Positions 1 through 7,803 of a stretch of 33,978 bases of DNA are shown here, piece after piece. How positions within the stretch are numbered: position 1 is the stretch's first letter; each line of letters opens with the position of its first letter. The notes beneath the pieces are model-generated. The model was not told where the DNA came from and did no database searches. It was given only the letters and a program-made list of their open reading frames with translations. The translations under genes and the position numbers were made by a program. The stretch comes from an uncultured Planctomycetota bacterium (GTDB taxonomy: Bacteria; Planctomycetota; Planctomycetia; Pirellulales; Thermoguttaceae), in the NCBI GenBank assembly GCA_900318195.1, contig ONJR01000253.1:1-33978 (forward strand), given 5' to 3'.

Positions 1-80
1 ATGCAGCGGAATAAATGGCTGTTCCCACCGTAGGTCAAAAGCGCCAACGGCGCGCAGCCCCCGACTTCAGTCGGGGGGTA
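1..80 (+). mobile_element. Possible right end of an IS200/IS605-type element (hairpin and omega-RNA 3' end)
   Basis: Positions 58-65 and 70-77 form a perfect 8-bp GC-rich stem (CCCCCGAC/GTCGGGGG) closed by the loop TTCA. A hairpin with a CGACTTYAGTCG core is typical of the right ends of IS200/IS605 elements, where TnpA recognises it as single-stranded DNA and where it also forms the 3' end of the TnpB guide (omega) RNA. An open frame runs through the hairpin to a TAA at 89-91, as tnpB often does. The rest of the element would lie left of the window. An alternative is a target-site cruciform of the DGR inferred next door, since those also have short GC-rich stems and small loops. The hairpin is seen; its family assignment is inference. 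Confidence 0.4.
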
Positions 81-91
81 TCGAGGCGTAA
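2..91 (+). pseudogene. Possible C-terminal tail of a TnpB-like protein, partial
   Basis: One frame is open from the window edge to TAA at 89-91 and encodes 29 residues ending SPRLQSGGIEA. That ending is translated from the hairpin at 58-77 and resembles tails of TnpB/OrfB proteins whose genes run into the element's right-end hairpin. The usual TnpB zinc-ribbon cysteines are not in the visible part, so the assignment rests on the hairpin and the tail alone. The frame converges on the 3' end of the four-domain protein. It may be spurious. Confidence 0.25.
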
Positions 92-136
92 CGACAACGC
101 GGCGCGGAAAGGGAACGCGGGTTACTGTATTGACGC

Positions 137-158
137 GGATTGGTTGCGTTACCAATCC
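137..158. other. 8-bp inverted repeat just after the variable-protein stop codon
   Basis: GGATTGGT (137-144) and ACCAATCC (151-158) form a perfect 8-bp stem around a 6-nt loop. It starts 19 bp after the stop codon of the minus-strand four-domain gene. No clear U-run follows in that direction, so it is a weak candidate for an intrinsic terminator. In the phage BPP-1 DGR a short hairpin/cruciform 3' of the variable region is needed for efficient retrohoming, so this inverted repeat could serve that role; this is inference. Confidence 0.35.
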
Positions 159-177
159 ACGACGAATCGACTGCTCG

Positions 178-3100
178 TTACTTGGAAGCGTCGGTCAGCT
201 CAAGCCGGAAGCCCAGGCTGCCGTCCCGAAGCTCCGGCGTGTACCTGCGACGGATCGCCGAACGGCAGTTCCTGGACGCGCTGCTCCAGCCGCCCCCGCG
301 ACTCACGCGGCCCGAGCCGTTTTTAGAACCGGTCAGATATGTCGCTTCGCCGCCAGGATAGTCTCCATACCAATCGGAGCACCACTCCCAAACATTACCG
401 TGCATATCGTAAAGTCCCCAGCTATTCGGCGACTTACCTCCTACCGGATGCGTTCTAATATTTGAATTCTCACTATACCATGCCAAACTATCCAAACTGG
501 CGCCGGGGACGTTATACCGACCAGTCGTACCCGCTCGGCACGCATACTCCCAATGCGCCTCGCTTGGTAGCTGGAACCTCATTCCGTTCGGCGCATACTG
601 CTGGATCTTCTCTATAAAAGACTGACAATCATTCCAGCTAACAAATTCTACTGGTAGCTTATTACCTTTGAAATAACTCGGGTTACTTCCTGTAACTTTC
701 TGCCACAACTCTTGCGTTGTCTCAACCTCCGCGAGCCAGAACCCACGACTTATCTTCACATTATGTCGCGTCTCATCCTCGTCGCGTCCCTCTTCACTCT
801 CCGGACTCCCCATCATAAACTCACCCGGCGGACACCAGCGAAAGTTTGTCTTTACACCGGCTATTTTAACAGTCAAAACGTCGTCTGCCGGACGTGAAGG
901 CGGGGACGGCGAGGGTGTGGTAGAAGACTGATTACCAAGCGGCTCAGGAGAGGACAATTCTTCCGAAATTGCAACTAGCTCAAGCCGGAAGCCCAGGTTG
1001 ATGTTCCGAAGCTCCGGCGCGTTCCCGTTACGGTTCGCCGAACGGCCGTCCCCGGACGTGTAGTACCAGCCGCCCCCGCGAATCACGCGGCTCGAACCGC
1101 TTTTGGGTCCAGTTGGGTCTGTCGCTTCGCCTCTAGGGTAATCGCCATACCAATCAGAACACCACTCCCAAACATTACCGTGCATATCGTAAAGTCCCCA
1201 AGCATTGGCGACATAACTACCGACCGGAGTCGTCTTCTTAAGATACTTTCCCTTCTTTTTTGTACCATAGGGATAATTACCATCACAATTCGCTTTATCG
1301 CCGTTAAGCGCCGTTCCAAAAGAAAAAGGAGTCGTCGTTCCCGCACGACAAGCATACTCCCAATGCGCTTCGCTAGGTAGCTGGAACCTCATTCCGCTTG
1401 GCGCATACTGCTGGATCTTCTCTACAAAAGACTGACAATCATCCCAGTTAACACTTTCTACTGGTAGATTATTACCTTTGAAATTACTCGGGTTACTTCC
1501 TGTAACTGTCTCCCACAACTCTTGCGTTGTCTCAACCTCCGCGAGCCAGAACCCACGACTTATCCTAACCTTGTGTCGCGTCTCCTCCTCGTCGCGTCCC
1601 TCTTCATTCTTCGGACTACCCATCATAAACTCACCCGGAGGGCACCAGCGGAAGTTTGTCTTTACACCGGCTATTTCAACGGTAAAAACGTCGCCTGCTT
1701 GACGTGAAGACGGGGGCGGTGGCGGCAATTTCTGAGAGGACGACTGGTTAGACCCGGACAATTCTTCCGGCGTCGCGGTCAGAACAAGTCGCAACCCTAA
1801 CGAAGTGGACGACTCGCTCGGGCTATGCTTATGTCGATGCGCAGACTGAAAGCAGTTCGGCTCCGACTTCCACGTCCCTCCGCGAACAACGCGATCCTGT
1901 CCCCTACTCGGTCCAACGGGATCTGTAACGCGCTCCGTTCCAAGGTCGTCGGCGTACCAATCCGCGCACCATTCGTCGACGTTCCCCTTCATATCCTTCA
2001 AGCCCCATGGGTTCGCAAGATAGTTCCCTACCGGAGACGTAAAGGCATAGCCGTCGTCAAAGGGAAACGACTTTTCAAGGTCTGAAATCACCGTTTTCAA
2101 TCGAGCGTCAGCGCCGTTTAGTTTGCCTTCCGCGTCTTCCTGCGCGTCGCCCCACCAGTAAATTGAGGTCGTGCCCGCGCGGCACGCATATTCCCACTGC
2201 GCTTCGGTCGGCAACTTAAACTCGGCGCCGGAGGGCGCGTAATTCTGATTCAGCCAACTAAGATACTCTTTAACGTCGCCCCAATTAATACAAACGACGG
2301 GGTGCGCGTCCCGTTGACTGTCCGTAACGGAATCGTCGTATTTCACCGTTTGCCAGTTGTGGGGAAGCTCGTCGCGTTCCGCGCTTGTTTTATAATCAGT
2401 CGCTACGGCGAACGCACGAAACGCCGCGACCGTTACCGGAACCTCGCCGAGCCAAAAACCGCGCGTGAGCGTTACGTAATGTTGTGTCTCGTTCTTGTAA
2501 CGCCCTTCAACGCTCTCCGGACTCCCCATCATAAACTCACCCGGCGGGCACCATCGAAACTTCGTCGGAATCCCGGCGATAAGCACGGTCTTCTCGTCCC
2601 CGGCTTTGAGCGCGGTTCCGGCGCTCAACTCGAGTCGCAACCCGAGAAAGTCCCCTTGCCCGGTAACGTCGAATCCGTTGCGCGCCGCCGAGCGACACGC
2701 GGTCGGCGGATCGTACCAGCATCCTCCGCGATGAACGCGCGCTTCAGGCGCGTCGCTAGTCGCGGGACGATAGCGGTCGGCGCACCATTCGCTCAGATTG
2801 CCCGCCATATCCTTTAAGCCCCAACGGTTCGCTTCAAAGCGTCCGACCGCGCAGAGGGTCTCGCATTCGTCGTCAAATGGAAACGACTCCCAGTCGCACC
2901 GGTACGTTTTCGCGCACGTCTCGTCGAATCCGTTAAGCTTACCCTTGCCGCTCCGCGCGTCGTCGCTATCCCACCAGTATGCGGTCGTCGTTCCGGCGCG
3001 ACAAGCGTATTCCCAATGCTCTTCCGTCGGCAACTTAAAGGAGAGACCGGCTGGCGCGTACTTTTGAACGGCGTCGATAAAGCGCTGGCAGTCGTTCCAA

Positions 3101-3447
3101 CTGACATTATCGACCGGCAACTCCTCGTCGCTACTACGAAAGTCGCTAGGATTGCGGTTCATCACCGCCTGCCATAGACGCTGCGTCGTTTCTGTTTCCG
3201 CCAGCCAAAAGCCCTGCGCTATCCTTACGCGACGCTGGTCCTCGTCCTGTCCGCGACCAGACTCCGTCGTCGGACTACCCATAACAAACTCGCCCGGCGG
3301 GCACCAGCAAAAGACAACGTCGACGCCGGCGATCTTTACCGTCTTACTCTCGCCGGCGCGTGTTCCTAGATTCCCGTCGTCCGCAACGAGCGTCGCGGTA
3401 CAGAACGCGAGCAAGGTCGCTGCTAACAGCGCGCGCAAACTTTTCAT
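178..3447 (-). CDS. Secreted protein with four FGE-sulfatase/C-type-lectin-fold domains; probable DGR variable protein
   Basis: A 1089-residue protein with a Sec signal peptide (about residues 1-22, ending before DDG) and a good ribosome site (GAGAGG) before the ATG. It holds four FGE-sulfatase (SUMF1-type) domains at roughly 30-280, 283-558, 586-823 and 855-1083. Each opens with IAGV...F.WCPPGEF.MGSP and closes with a GN..EWC.DWY, RGG.W and LG.RLEL block. The active-site cysteine pair of true formylglycine-generating enzymes is absent from the C-terminal motif, so sulfatase activation is unlikely and ligand display or binding is more plausible. Domains 3 and 4 are close copies. Their ends (residues 789-817 and 1049-1077) differ only at first and second codon positions, as expected for DGR variable regions. 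Proline/serine-rich linkers separate the last domains. Secretion is inferred from the signal peptide; the ligand is unknown. Confidence 0.9.
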   Translation of the reverse strand: MKSLRALLAATLLAFCTATLVADDGNLGTRAGESKTVKIAGVDVVFCWCPPGEFVMGSPTTESGRGQDEDQRRVRIAQGFWLAETETTQRLWQAVMNRNPSDFRSSDEELPVDNVSWNDCQRFIDAVQKYAPAGLSFKLPTEEHWEYACRAGTTTAYWWDSDDARSGKGKLNGFDETCAKTYRCDWESFPFDDECETLCAVGRFEANRWGLKDMAGNLSEWCADRYRPATSDAPEARVHRGGCWYDPPTACRSAARNGFDVTGQGDFLGLRLELSAGTALKAGDEKTVLIAGIPTKFRWCPPGEFMMGSPESVEGRYKNETQHYVTLTRGFWLGEVPVTVAAFRAFAVATDYKTSAERDELPHNWQTVKYDDSVTDSQRDAHPVVCINWGDVKEYLSWLNQNYAPSGAEFKLPTEAQWEYACRAGTTSIYWWGDAQEDAEGKLNGADARLKTVISDLEKSFPFDDGYAFTSPVGNYLANPWGLKDMKGNVDEWCADWYADDLGTERVTDPVGPSRGQDRVVRGGTWKSEPNCFQSAHRHKHSPSESSTSLGLRLVLTATPEELSGSNQSSSQKLPPPPPSSRQAGDVFTVEIAGVKTNFRWCPPGEFMMGSPKNEEGRDEEETRHKVRISRGFWLAEVETTQELWETVTGSNPSNFKGNNLPVESVNWDDCQSFVEKIQQYAPSGMRFQLPSEAHWEYACRAGTTTPFSFGTALNGDKANCDGNYPYGTKKKGKYLKKTTPVGSYVANAWGLYDMHGNVWEWCSDWYGDYPRGEATDPTGPKSGSSRVIRGGGWYYTSGDGRSANRNGNAPELRNINLGFRLELVAISEELSSPEPLGNQSSTTPSPSPPSRPADDVLTVKIAGVKTNFRWCPPGEFMMGSPESEEGRDEDETRHNVKISRGFWLAEVETTQELWQKVTGSNPSYFKGNKLPVEFVSWNDCQSFIEKIQQYAPNGMRFQLPSEAHWEYACRAGTTGRYNVPGASLDSLAWYSENSNIRTHPVGGKSPNSWGLYDMHGNVWEWCSDWYGDYPGGEATYLTGSKNGSGRVSRGGGWSSASRNCRSAIRRRYTPELRDGSLGFRLELTDASK
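196..309 (-). repeat. DGR-like variable region 2 (C-terminal domain 4)
   Basis: Coding strand reads from RV[S]RGGGW to LGFRLEL at the end of the gene (residues 1047-1083). Compared with 976-1089, 15 codons differ at 19 bases, all at codon positions 1 or 2. Examples are AGC/TAC twice after the Trp codon, CGC/AAC, TAC/AAC and GGC/ATC. Every difference fits a common template with A at that site, mostly AAC. The 18 bp CTGGGCTTCCGGCTTGAG at the 3' side (199-216) is identical in both copies and would be the homing-initiation (IMH-like) segment. The pattern is seen directly; the DGR origin follows from known adenine mutagenesis in DGRs. Confidence 0.8.
976..1089 (-). repeat. DGR-like variable region 1 (domain 3)
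   Basis: Second copy of the variable segment, encoding residues 787-823 (RV[I]RGGGW to LGFRLEL). It retains more of the presumed template state: AAC codons are present at residues 801, 803, 805, 815 and 817, where the other copy has ATC, CGC, TAC, GAC and AGC. The 18-bp block at 979-996 is identical to that at 199-216. This copy is internal to the reading frame, which is unusual because DGR variable regions are normally at the C-terminus of their protein. Confidence 0.75.
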
Positions 3448-3581
3448 TATCCTCTCTCCGAAAGGGATCCATTGTGTCAGTTACAAAGGCGCGCACACGC
3501 GCGCAATCATATAGGGTCTATTCGCGCTCTTTTTGGCGGAAAAAAATATCAGAAATTTATCCTCGCGGAATCGTCGCGCGC

Positions 3582-4160
3582 CTAGCGCGCCGTCCAGCGC
3601 CATAGCAGATACGCCTTCGTCGCGCGCGCGCGCTGGAACCCGACTTTCTCCAAGACGCGTTGCGACGCCGCGTTCTTAACGGTCGTCTCCGCGAGCATCA
3701 CGTCGGCGTCGTCGCGCGCGCGCAGCCATTCGCAGGCGGCGCGCAACGTTTCGGTCATTACGCCGCTGTTGCGCGCCGCGCGCCGCACGCTATACGCGAC
3801 TTCGACCGCGCGCAGACGAGGCGCGCCTTTATAGAAGAGTCGCGCCGTCTCGACGCCCGACGCGCGATCCAGGACAAGCCACAGGGTTCCCCAGACGTAG
3901 CTCGCGGCGTCGTACGCCAGCCCTTTGAGATAGAGCGCCTGCAACGCGCGACGTTCGTAGTATAGTAGCGGCGCCGACGGCTCGGGTAGTCGCCATGCGC
4001 GTTGGAACTCGTCGTACGCGTAGAGATACGCCTCGAATTCGGGTCGTCGTAGCGGCGCGAGAGCGAATCGAGGCGTTAAAATCGTCTCGGGACGCGCCCA
4101 AAGCGGGTCGATCGCGTTCCGATAGCGCTCCTCCGTATCGTCGCGCTGGAGTCGGGTCAT
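3582..4160 (-). CDS. GNAT family N-acetyltransferase (RimJ/RimL-like)
   Basis: A 192-residue protein of the GNAT fold. Residues around 120-145 (VEVAYSVRRAARNSGVMTE) match the beta-4/motif A acetyl-CoA pyrophosphate loop, and NAASQRVLEKVGF near 165-177 is the usual RimJ/RimL C-terminal motif. It should transfer an acetyl group from acetyl-CoA to an amine; the substrate cannot be read from sequence. The ATG overlaps the TGA of the upstream phosphatase-fold gene in the arrangement ATGA (4157-4160), so translation is probably coupled, and it is the last gene of the operon. It has no export signal, unlike the three upstream products. Confidence 0.85.
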   Translation of the reverse strand: MTRLQRDDTEERYRNAIDPLWARPETILTPRFALAPLRRPEFEAYLYAYDEFQRAWRLPEPSAPLLYYERRALQALYLKGLAYDAASYVWGTLWLVLDRASGVETARLFYKGAPRLRAVEVAYSVRRAARNSGVMTETLRAACEWLRARDDADVMLAETTVKNAASQRVLEKVGFQRARATKAYLLWRWTAR

Positions 4161-4969
4161 TCGATCACGAGCTCGCAGAAGACGGGTCGATGGTCGGAAG
4201 TCGAGGTATCGGGCACGACTTCGCTCGCTAGCGAGTCAATCCGTTTCGCATTGCGGACGAAAATGTAGTCGATCTGAACCTTTGGTTCCGGGGCGGGGAA
4301 AGTCGGCGCTTCGGGACTGACTTGCGTCCACGTCTTGAGCAGCTCTTGTATTTCCTCGGAATGCGGCTCGGCGTTGAGGTCGCCTAGTAGAATTATGGGC
4401 TTGTCAGTCCGTTTCGCGGCTTCCGCGTCGATCGTTTTAACCGCCTTAACGCGCAACGGCGCGGTCAGCGGAAGGTGCGTATTGAAGAAGTAGTACTTTT
4501 CAAACTCGAGGATCTGCAACGCGCGAGGGTGCGCGGAACCCTCCATAATTACGGTTTCGAGCGTAATCGGTCGCTCTTTCGAGAGGGTTCCAATCCCGTA
4601 GAGCCCGCCCGGCAGCTCGCGTTTCGGCGAAAAGGTCGGGTAGAGATCGGTCATGCGACTGAGTTCGCCGAGCTGATCGACGTCCTCGCCGCTACGCTTC
4701 GTCTTATTATCGACCTCCTGCAGTCCGGCAATATCGGGCGCCTTCGAGTTAATCACCGCCGCCGTCTTATCGAGGAACGCTTCCTCTGGGTTAGAATACG
4801 ATCCTCCCGGCGCGCGTCCGATTTGGATATTGTACGATAAGACGCGCAAATGGAGCGCGTCCTTCTTCGCCGGCTCGGCGCCGAAAAGCTGGAGCGCGGT
4901 CGTCGCGGTCGTCGCGCCGACAAGCGCGGCGGCGAGCGATTTGCAATATTCGCGACGCGTTAGATTCAT
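4157..4969 (-). CDS. Secreted endonuclease/exonuclease/phosphatase family protein
   Basis: A 270-residue protein counted from the ATG at 4969, which has AAGGAGA upstream; an in-frame ATG at 5017 would run back into the preceding gene and lacks such a site. Residues 4-29 form a Tat-type signal (TRREYCKSLAAAL). The catalytic set of the DNase I/EEP fold is complete: N47 in LSYNIQ, E85 in GLQEVD, H165 in NTHLP, D197/N199 in GDLNAEP, and D259/H260 in SDHRPV. The family hydrolyses phosphodiester or phosphomonoester bonds with a divalent metal; members act on nucleic acids, phosphoinositides or sphingomyelin. The substrate here is unknown. It starts 25 bp after the glycosidase-like gene and overlaps the acetyltransferase gene. 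Confidence 0.88.
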   Translation of the reverse strand: MNLTRREYCKSLAAALVGATTATTALQLFGAEPAKKDALHLRVLSYNIQIGRAPGGSYSNPEEAFLDKTAAVINSKAPDIAGLQEVDNKTKRSGEDVDQLGELSRMTDLYPTFSPKRELPGGLYGIGTLSKERPITLETVIMEGSAHPRALQILEFEKYYFFNTHLPLTAPLRVKAVKTIDAEAAKRTDKPIILLGDLNAEPHSEEIQELLKTWTQVSPEAPTFPAPEPKVQIDYIFVRNAKRIDSLASEVVPDTSTSDHRPVFCELVIE

Positions 4970-4994
4970 AGCGTATCTCCTTATTCTATAAAGG

Positions 4995-7775
4995 CTAATT
5001 CTGCATTTTAAATTCATAAACGCGCACGTCCTGAGCGTCGAGCGCGTCGACGTCGAACGCGCCGCCGTCCAACTTGAGCTCGACGTCGCGCGTCAGTTCG
5101 CGAACCGTCGCGTCCTTCTTCACAACAATATCGGCGAAATACTTATTCAACGTAACGCGCGCGTCTTTCGCTTCGTTCGAGTCGTTAAAGACCGTTAGGT
5201 ACACGACGTCAGGGTCGCGCAACGGGTTGGAAGCGCAAGGAGCGCCCTCGAGCGCGCCGAACCGCTCGACGTGAATCGCCGGCTCCGACGCTTCGGCGAG
5301 CGTAATCGGCTCCCAACCGGATTCCGCAACCCTTTTAACGAGCGGAACGTATTGCTTAAAGAGCGCCCGATCGCGTTCGTAGAGATCAGGATTCTCGAAA
5401 TAATGGCGCGTCGACGCGTCTTGACTAAAGAAGCTCGGGAACATCCCGTACGCGAGCGCGCGCTTCATATAAAGCGCCGTATGGTCGCGCGTGAACTCGT
5501 CGAAGTTCGTATTCTGCAGAAAGCAGTACGGCTTGCCGCAACACATAGCGCGACGATATAGCAATTCGTCGTCCGGCATAGGTCGCCAGTCGCCGCCCCA
5601 GCGCCAGTTCGTTTCCGTACCGAGCACGTCCAATAGCGGCGCGAGCCAGAAGTGCGCGCTAGGGGTCGAGTTCGCCATCGCCAGCTTGCCGCGCGCGTGC
5701 ACGTCCGCCGATATCTTACGCGCGTATTCGAACGCTATCAGTCCGCGAAAGATCGCAGGACGCCCGGTCTTCGCGTCGAACGTCAGCGGCGTCGTCATAC
5801 CGGCGAAATGCGTACGATCAAAATCGAGCGTCGCCGTTACGTAGCCCTCGCTGGAATCAATGTACTCGCCGTCCACCCCGGGCTGCGCCTGCGCGGCGAT
5901 CAGTTCGTCGCGCGTGCTCGGCGCGCTCGTCGGGTCCATCGGCTCGCCGTACAACTCGTTCGCCAGCTTATCGTTCCACTTCACTTCAAAACCAGCGATC
6001 GGTTCGATTCCCGCCGCGAAGAGCGCCGCGGTCGTCTCGTTCTTGAGCTTGCCCTCTTTCGCTAACTGCACGAGTCCGGGCGCGTCGTTCATACTCCAGA
6101 CGACCCCGTCGCACCAGGGCGTGTCGAGCAGATTGCCGAAGAATTCGCCGTTCTCGTCCCGGAATCCGGTCGTTAGCAACGCTTGCGCCTCGGACACGTT
6201 CCACGCGGGCGCGCCCTGCGCGTTGCGCTCGTTCTTAACGGCGATTTCCTTTGCCGTCTGCAGCGCGGCGGCGCGCGATTTAGGGGACGTCTCCGACTTC
6301 TGAACCTGCTGCCACCACGTCATCGGCTCGGTGTACCGGAAGCTCGTTAGTCCGCGCGCGTCGTCCTCCGCCGTCTCGTCGATTCCCTCCTTGAATTGAA
6401 AGCCAAAATCCTGCCAGTCCTTGACTTTCGAGACCTTCGCAAACGCCATCCAGTTACCCTGATTCTGCGCGCGCACGCGAAACGCGTCCGGATACGCCAG
6501 GCGGTAAGCGTCCCAAGCGACCCGGAACGGAGTCGAGCCGGTCGTATCGTCCCCGAACCAGGGCGCGTTGTACTCGCCGTCCGCGCACGACGTCTGCAGT
6601 TCGAGAACCGGGACGCGCAACTCGGCGGTCGGCGACTCCGCCGTGAGCGCTAGGTCGAACGCGACGTAAAGTTCGCGCGTCGCGCCGTTGCAAACGATTC
6701 GATAGAACGCGGGATAATCCGGACTAACGCCCAAACTGAGCGCGCCCAAAATTCTCTCGCGCGCGCCGTCTGGGTCGCGCAATCTGTACCCGACGCATCC
6801 GATCGGATAGTAAGAGGTCTCGCCCCTACCGACCTCTTGGAACTTACGGGTCGCGCGATACTCGTTAATTCCGATCTCGCGTTGCGCGCGCGGACCGTCG
6901 TACCACACGAGCGTCGCGTTCGGCGCCGTCCATTCGGGAATAGGAAAGACGAAATAGAATGTAAACGCGCGATCCTCGCCGCTCGCGTTCGCAAGTTTCA
7001 CCGGAAACTCCAAGGCGCCGCCCCGATTAACGGCGCGTCCGCACGAGACGCGAACGCCGTTCCATTCGCAGGACGCGTTCGGCGCCATGAGCTCGGTCAG
7101 CAGCGCGCCGCAGAATTCGTCGCTACCGGCGGCGCGCAATAGGCACAAGGGCGCGTCCGACTTGACGTCCGCGCTCGCGAGCTCGACCGGCGCGCCGTCG
7201 AAATACGCGACCGGATTCGCAAACTTATACTCGTACAGCTCGACGTCTTTAAACTCGACCGCGCCGGTATGACCGCGAAAGATTCCGTAACATGTCAACG
7301 ACTTAATCGGCTTGTCCGGAAAGACCAAGACGCGCCCCTGCGACCATTCGGAATCGCCGACGGGGAACGCCGCGATCTGTCCCCATAACGGCGTTCCGTC
7401 CGCGTAAATAATATCGAGATAGAGCGAGTAGTCGCTCCCGACGTTGCCCTGCACGTTCTCGCCGCGACTCATACAGGTCGCGACGATCGGCGTCGCGACT
7501 TCCTGATTGAGCTCGTAATAGAACCGCACGCCCTTCGCGTCCTCGCCCAGTTCGCGCGTCTCGCAACGATAGACGCCCGGCGACGATTCGACGTACCCGG
7601 CGCCGTAACTCGCCGGTCCAAGCGTCGGCGCGACTAGACGTTTATGCTCGGCGGACTCGAGCGCCAAACCCTGCCGCATAACGCGCGCGCTAACCGGCGC
7701 CGCAGCCGACGCGACGGGAGACGCGAGCGGCGCGAGAACGAGCGCTAGGAACAAAATGATTATACTTCGTTTCAT
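4995..7775 (-). CDS. Large secreted protein with glycoside-hydrolase-like C-terminal half
   Basis: A 926-residue protein with a clear Sec signal (residues 1 to about 25, ending SAAAP) and a ribosome site (TTAGGA) ahead of the ATG. The N-terminal 400 residues look like beta-sandwich domains rich in short strands and aromatic residues. From about 420 on the pattern suggests an alpha/beta barrel glycosidase: conserved acidic stretches (GVDGEYIDSSEGY, ETNWRWGGDWRP, FFSQDAS) and a final small beta domain typical of glycosidase C-termini. I cannot place it in a CAZy family. It begins 28 bp after the HzsA-like gene and precedes the phosphatase-fold gene, so it is probably co-transcribed. A polysaccharide-related role is inference. 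Confidence 0.75.
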   Translation of the reverse strand: MKRSIIILFLALVLAPLASPVASAAAPVSARVMRQGLALESAEHKRLVAPTLGPASYGAGYVESSPGVYRCETRELGEDAKGVRFYYELNQEVATPIVATCMSRGENVQGNVGSDYSLYLDIIYADGTPLWGQIAAFPVGDSEWSQGRVLVFPDKPIKSLTCYGIFRGHTGAVEFKDVELYEYKFANPVAYFDGAPVELASADVKSDAPLCLLRAAGSDEFCGALLTELMAPNASCEWNGVRVSCGRAVNRGGALEFPVKLANASGEDRAFTFYFVFPIPEWTAPNATLVWYDGPRAQREIGINEYRATRKFQEVGRGETSYYPIGCVGYRLRDPDGARERILGALSLGVSPDYPAFYRIVCNGATRELYVAFDLALTAESPTAELRVPVLELQTSCADGEYNAPWFGDDTTGSTPFRVAWDAYRLAYPDAFRVRAQNQGNWMAFAKVSKVKDWQDFGFQFKEGIDETAEDDARGLTSFRYTEPMTWWQQVQKSETSPKSRAAALQTAKEIAVKNERNAQGAPAWNVSEAQALLTTGFRDENGEFFGNLLDTPWCDGVVWSMNDAPGLVQLAKEGKLKNETTAALFAAGIEPIAGFEVKWNDKLANELYGEPMDPTSAPSTRDELIAAQAQPGVDGEYIDSSEGYVTATLDFDRTHFAGMTTPLTFDAKTGRPAIFRGLIAFEYARKISADVHARGKLAMANSTPSAHFWLAPLLDVLGTETNWRWGGDWRPMPDDELLYRRAMCCGKPYCFLQNTNFDEFTRDHTALYMKRALAYGMFPSFFSQDASTRHYFENPDLYERDRALFKQYVPLVKRVAESGWEPITLAEASEPAIHVERFGALEGAPCASNPLRDPDVVYLTVFNDSNEAKDARVTLNKYFADIVVKKDATVRELTRDVELKLDGGAFDVDALDAQDVRVYEFKMQN

Positions 7776-7803
7776 AACGTTTTCCTAATGACTGCATATT
7801 CGA

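Larger units (their letters stand above)
196..1715 (-). repeat. Tandem duplication of one domain-coding unit (domains 3 and 4)
   Basis: The segments at about 196-905 and 976-1715 align over most of their length at the DNA level. Examples are 361-420 against 1141-1200, and 590-760 against 1370-1540. Outside the variable region the differences include ordinary third-position changes, and there is a region of different length and sequence near residues 725-755 of domain 3. These two domains are richer in AT-ending codons than domains 1 and 2, which look like the rest of the window. That suggests the duplicated unit has a separate history. Confidence 0.8.

Noticed and set aside
178..2600. Variable regions in domains 1 and 2 of the four-domain protein
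   Set aside because: Their end segments (RGGCW and RGGTW blocks) are not alignable at the DNA level with the variable pair and use host-like codons, so they are not evident DGR targets.
178..3447. Active formylglycine-generating enzyme
   Set aside because: The C-terminal motif of all four domains lacks the catalytic cysteine pair found in true FGEs, and no sulfatase gene lies near.
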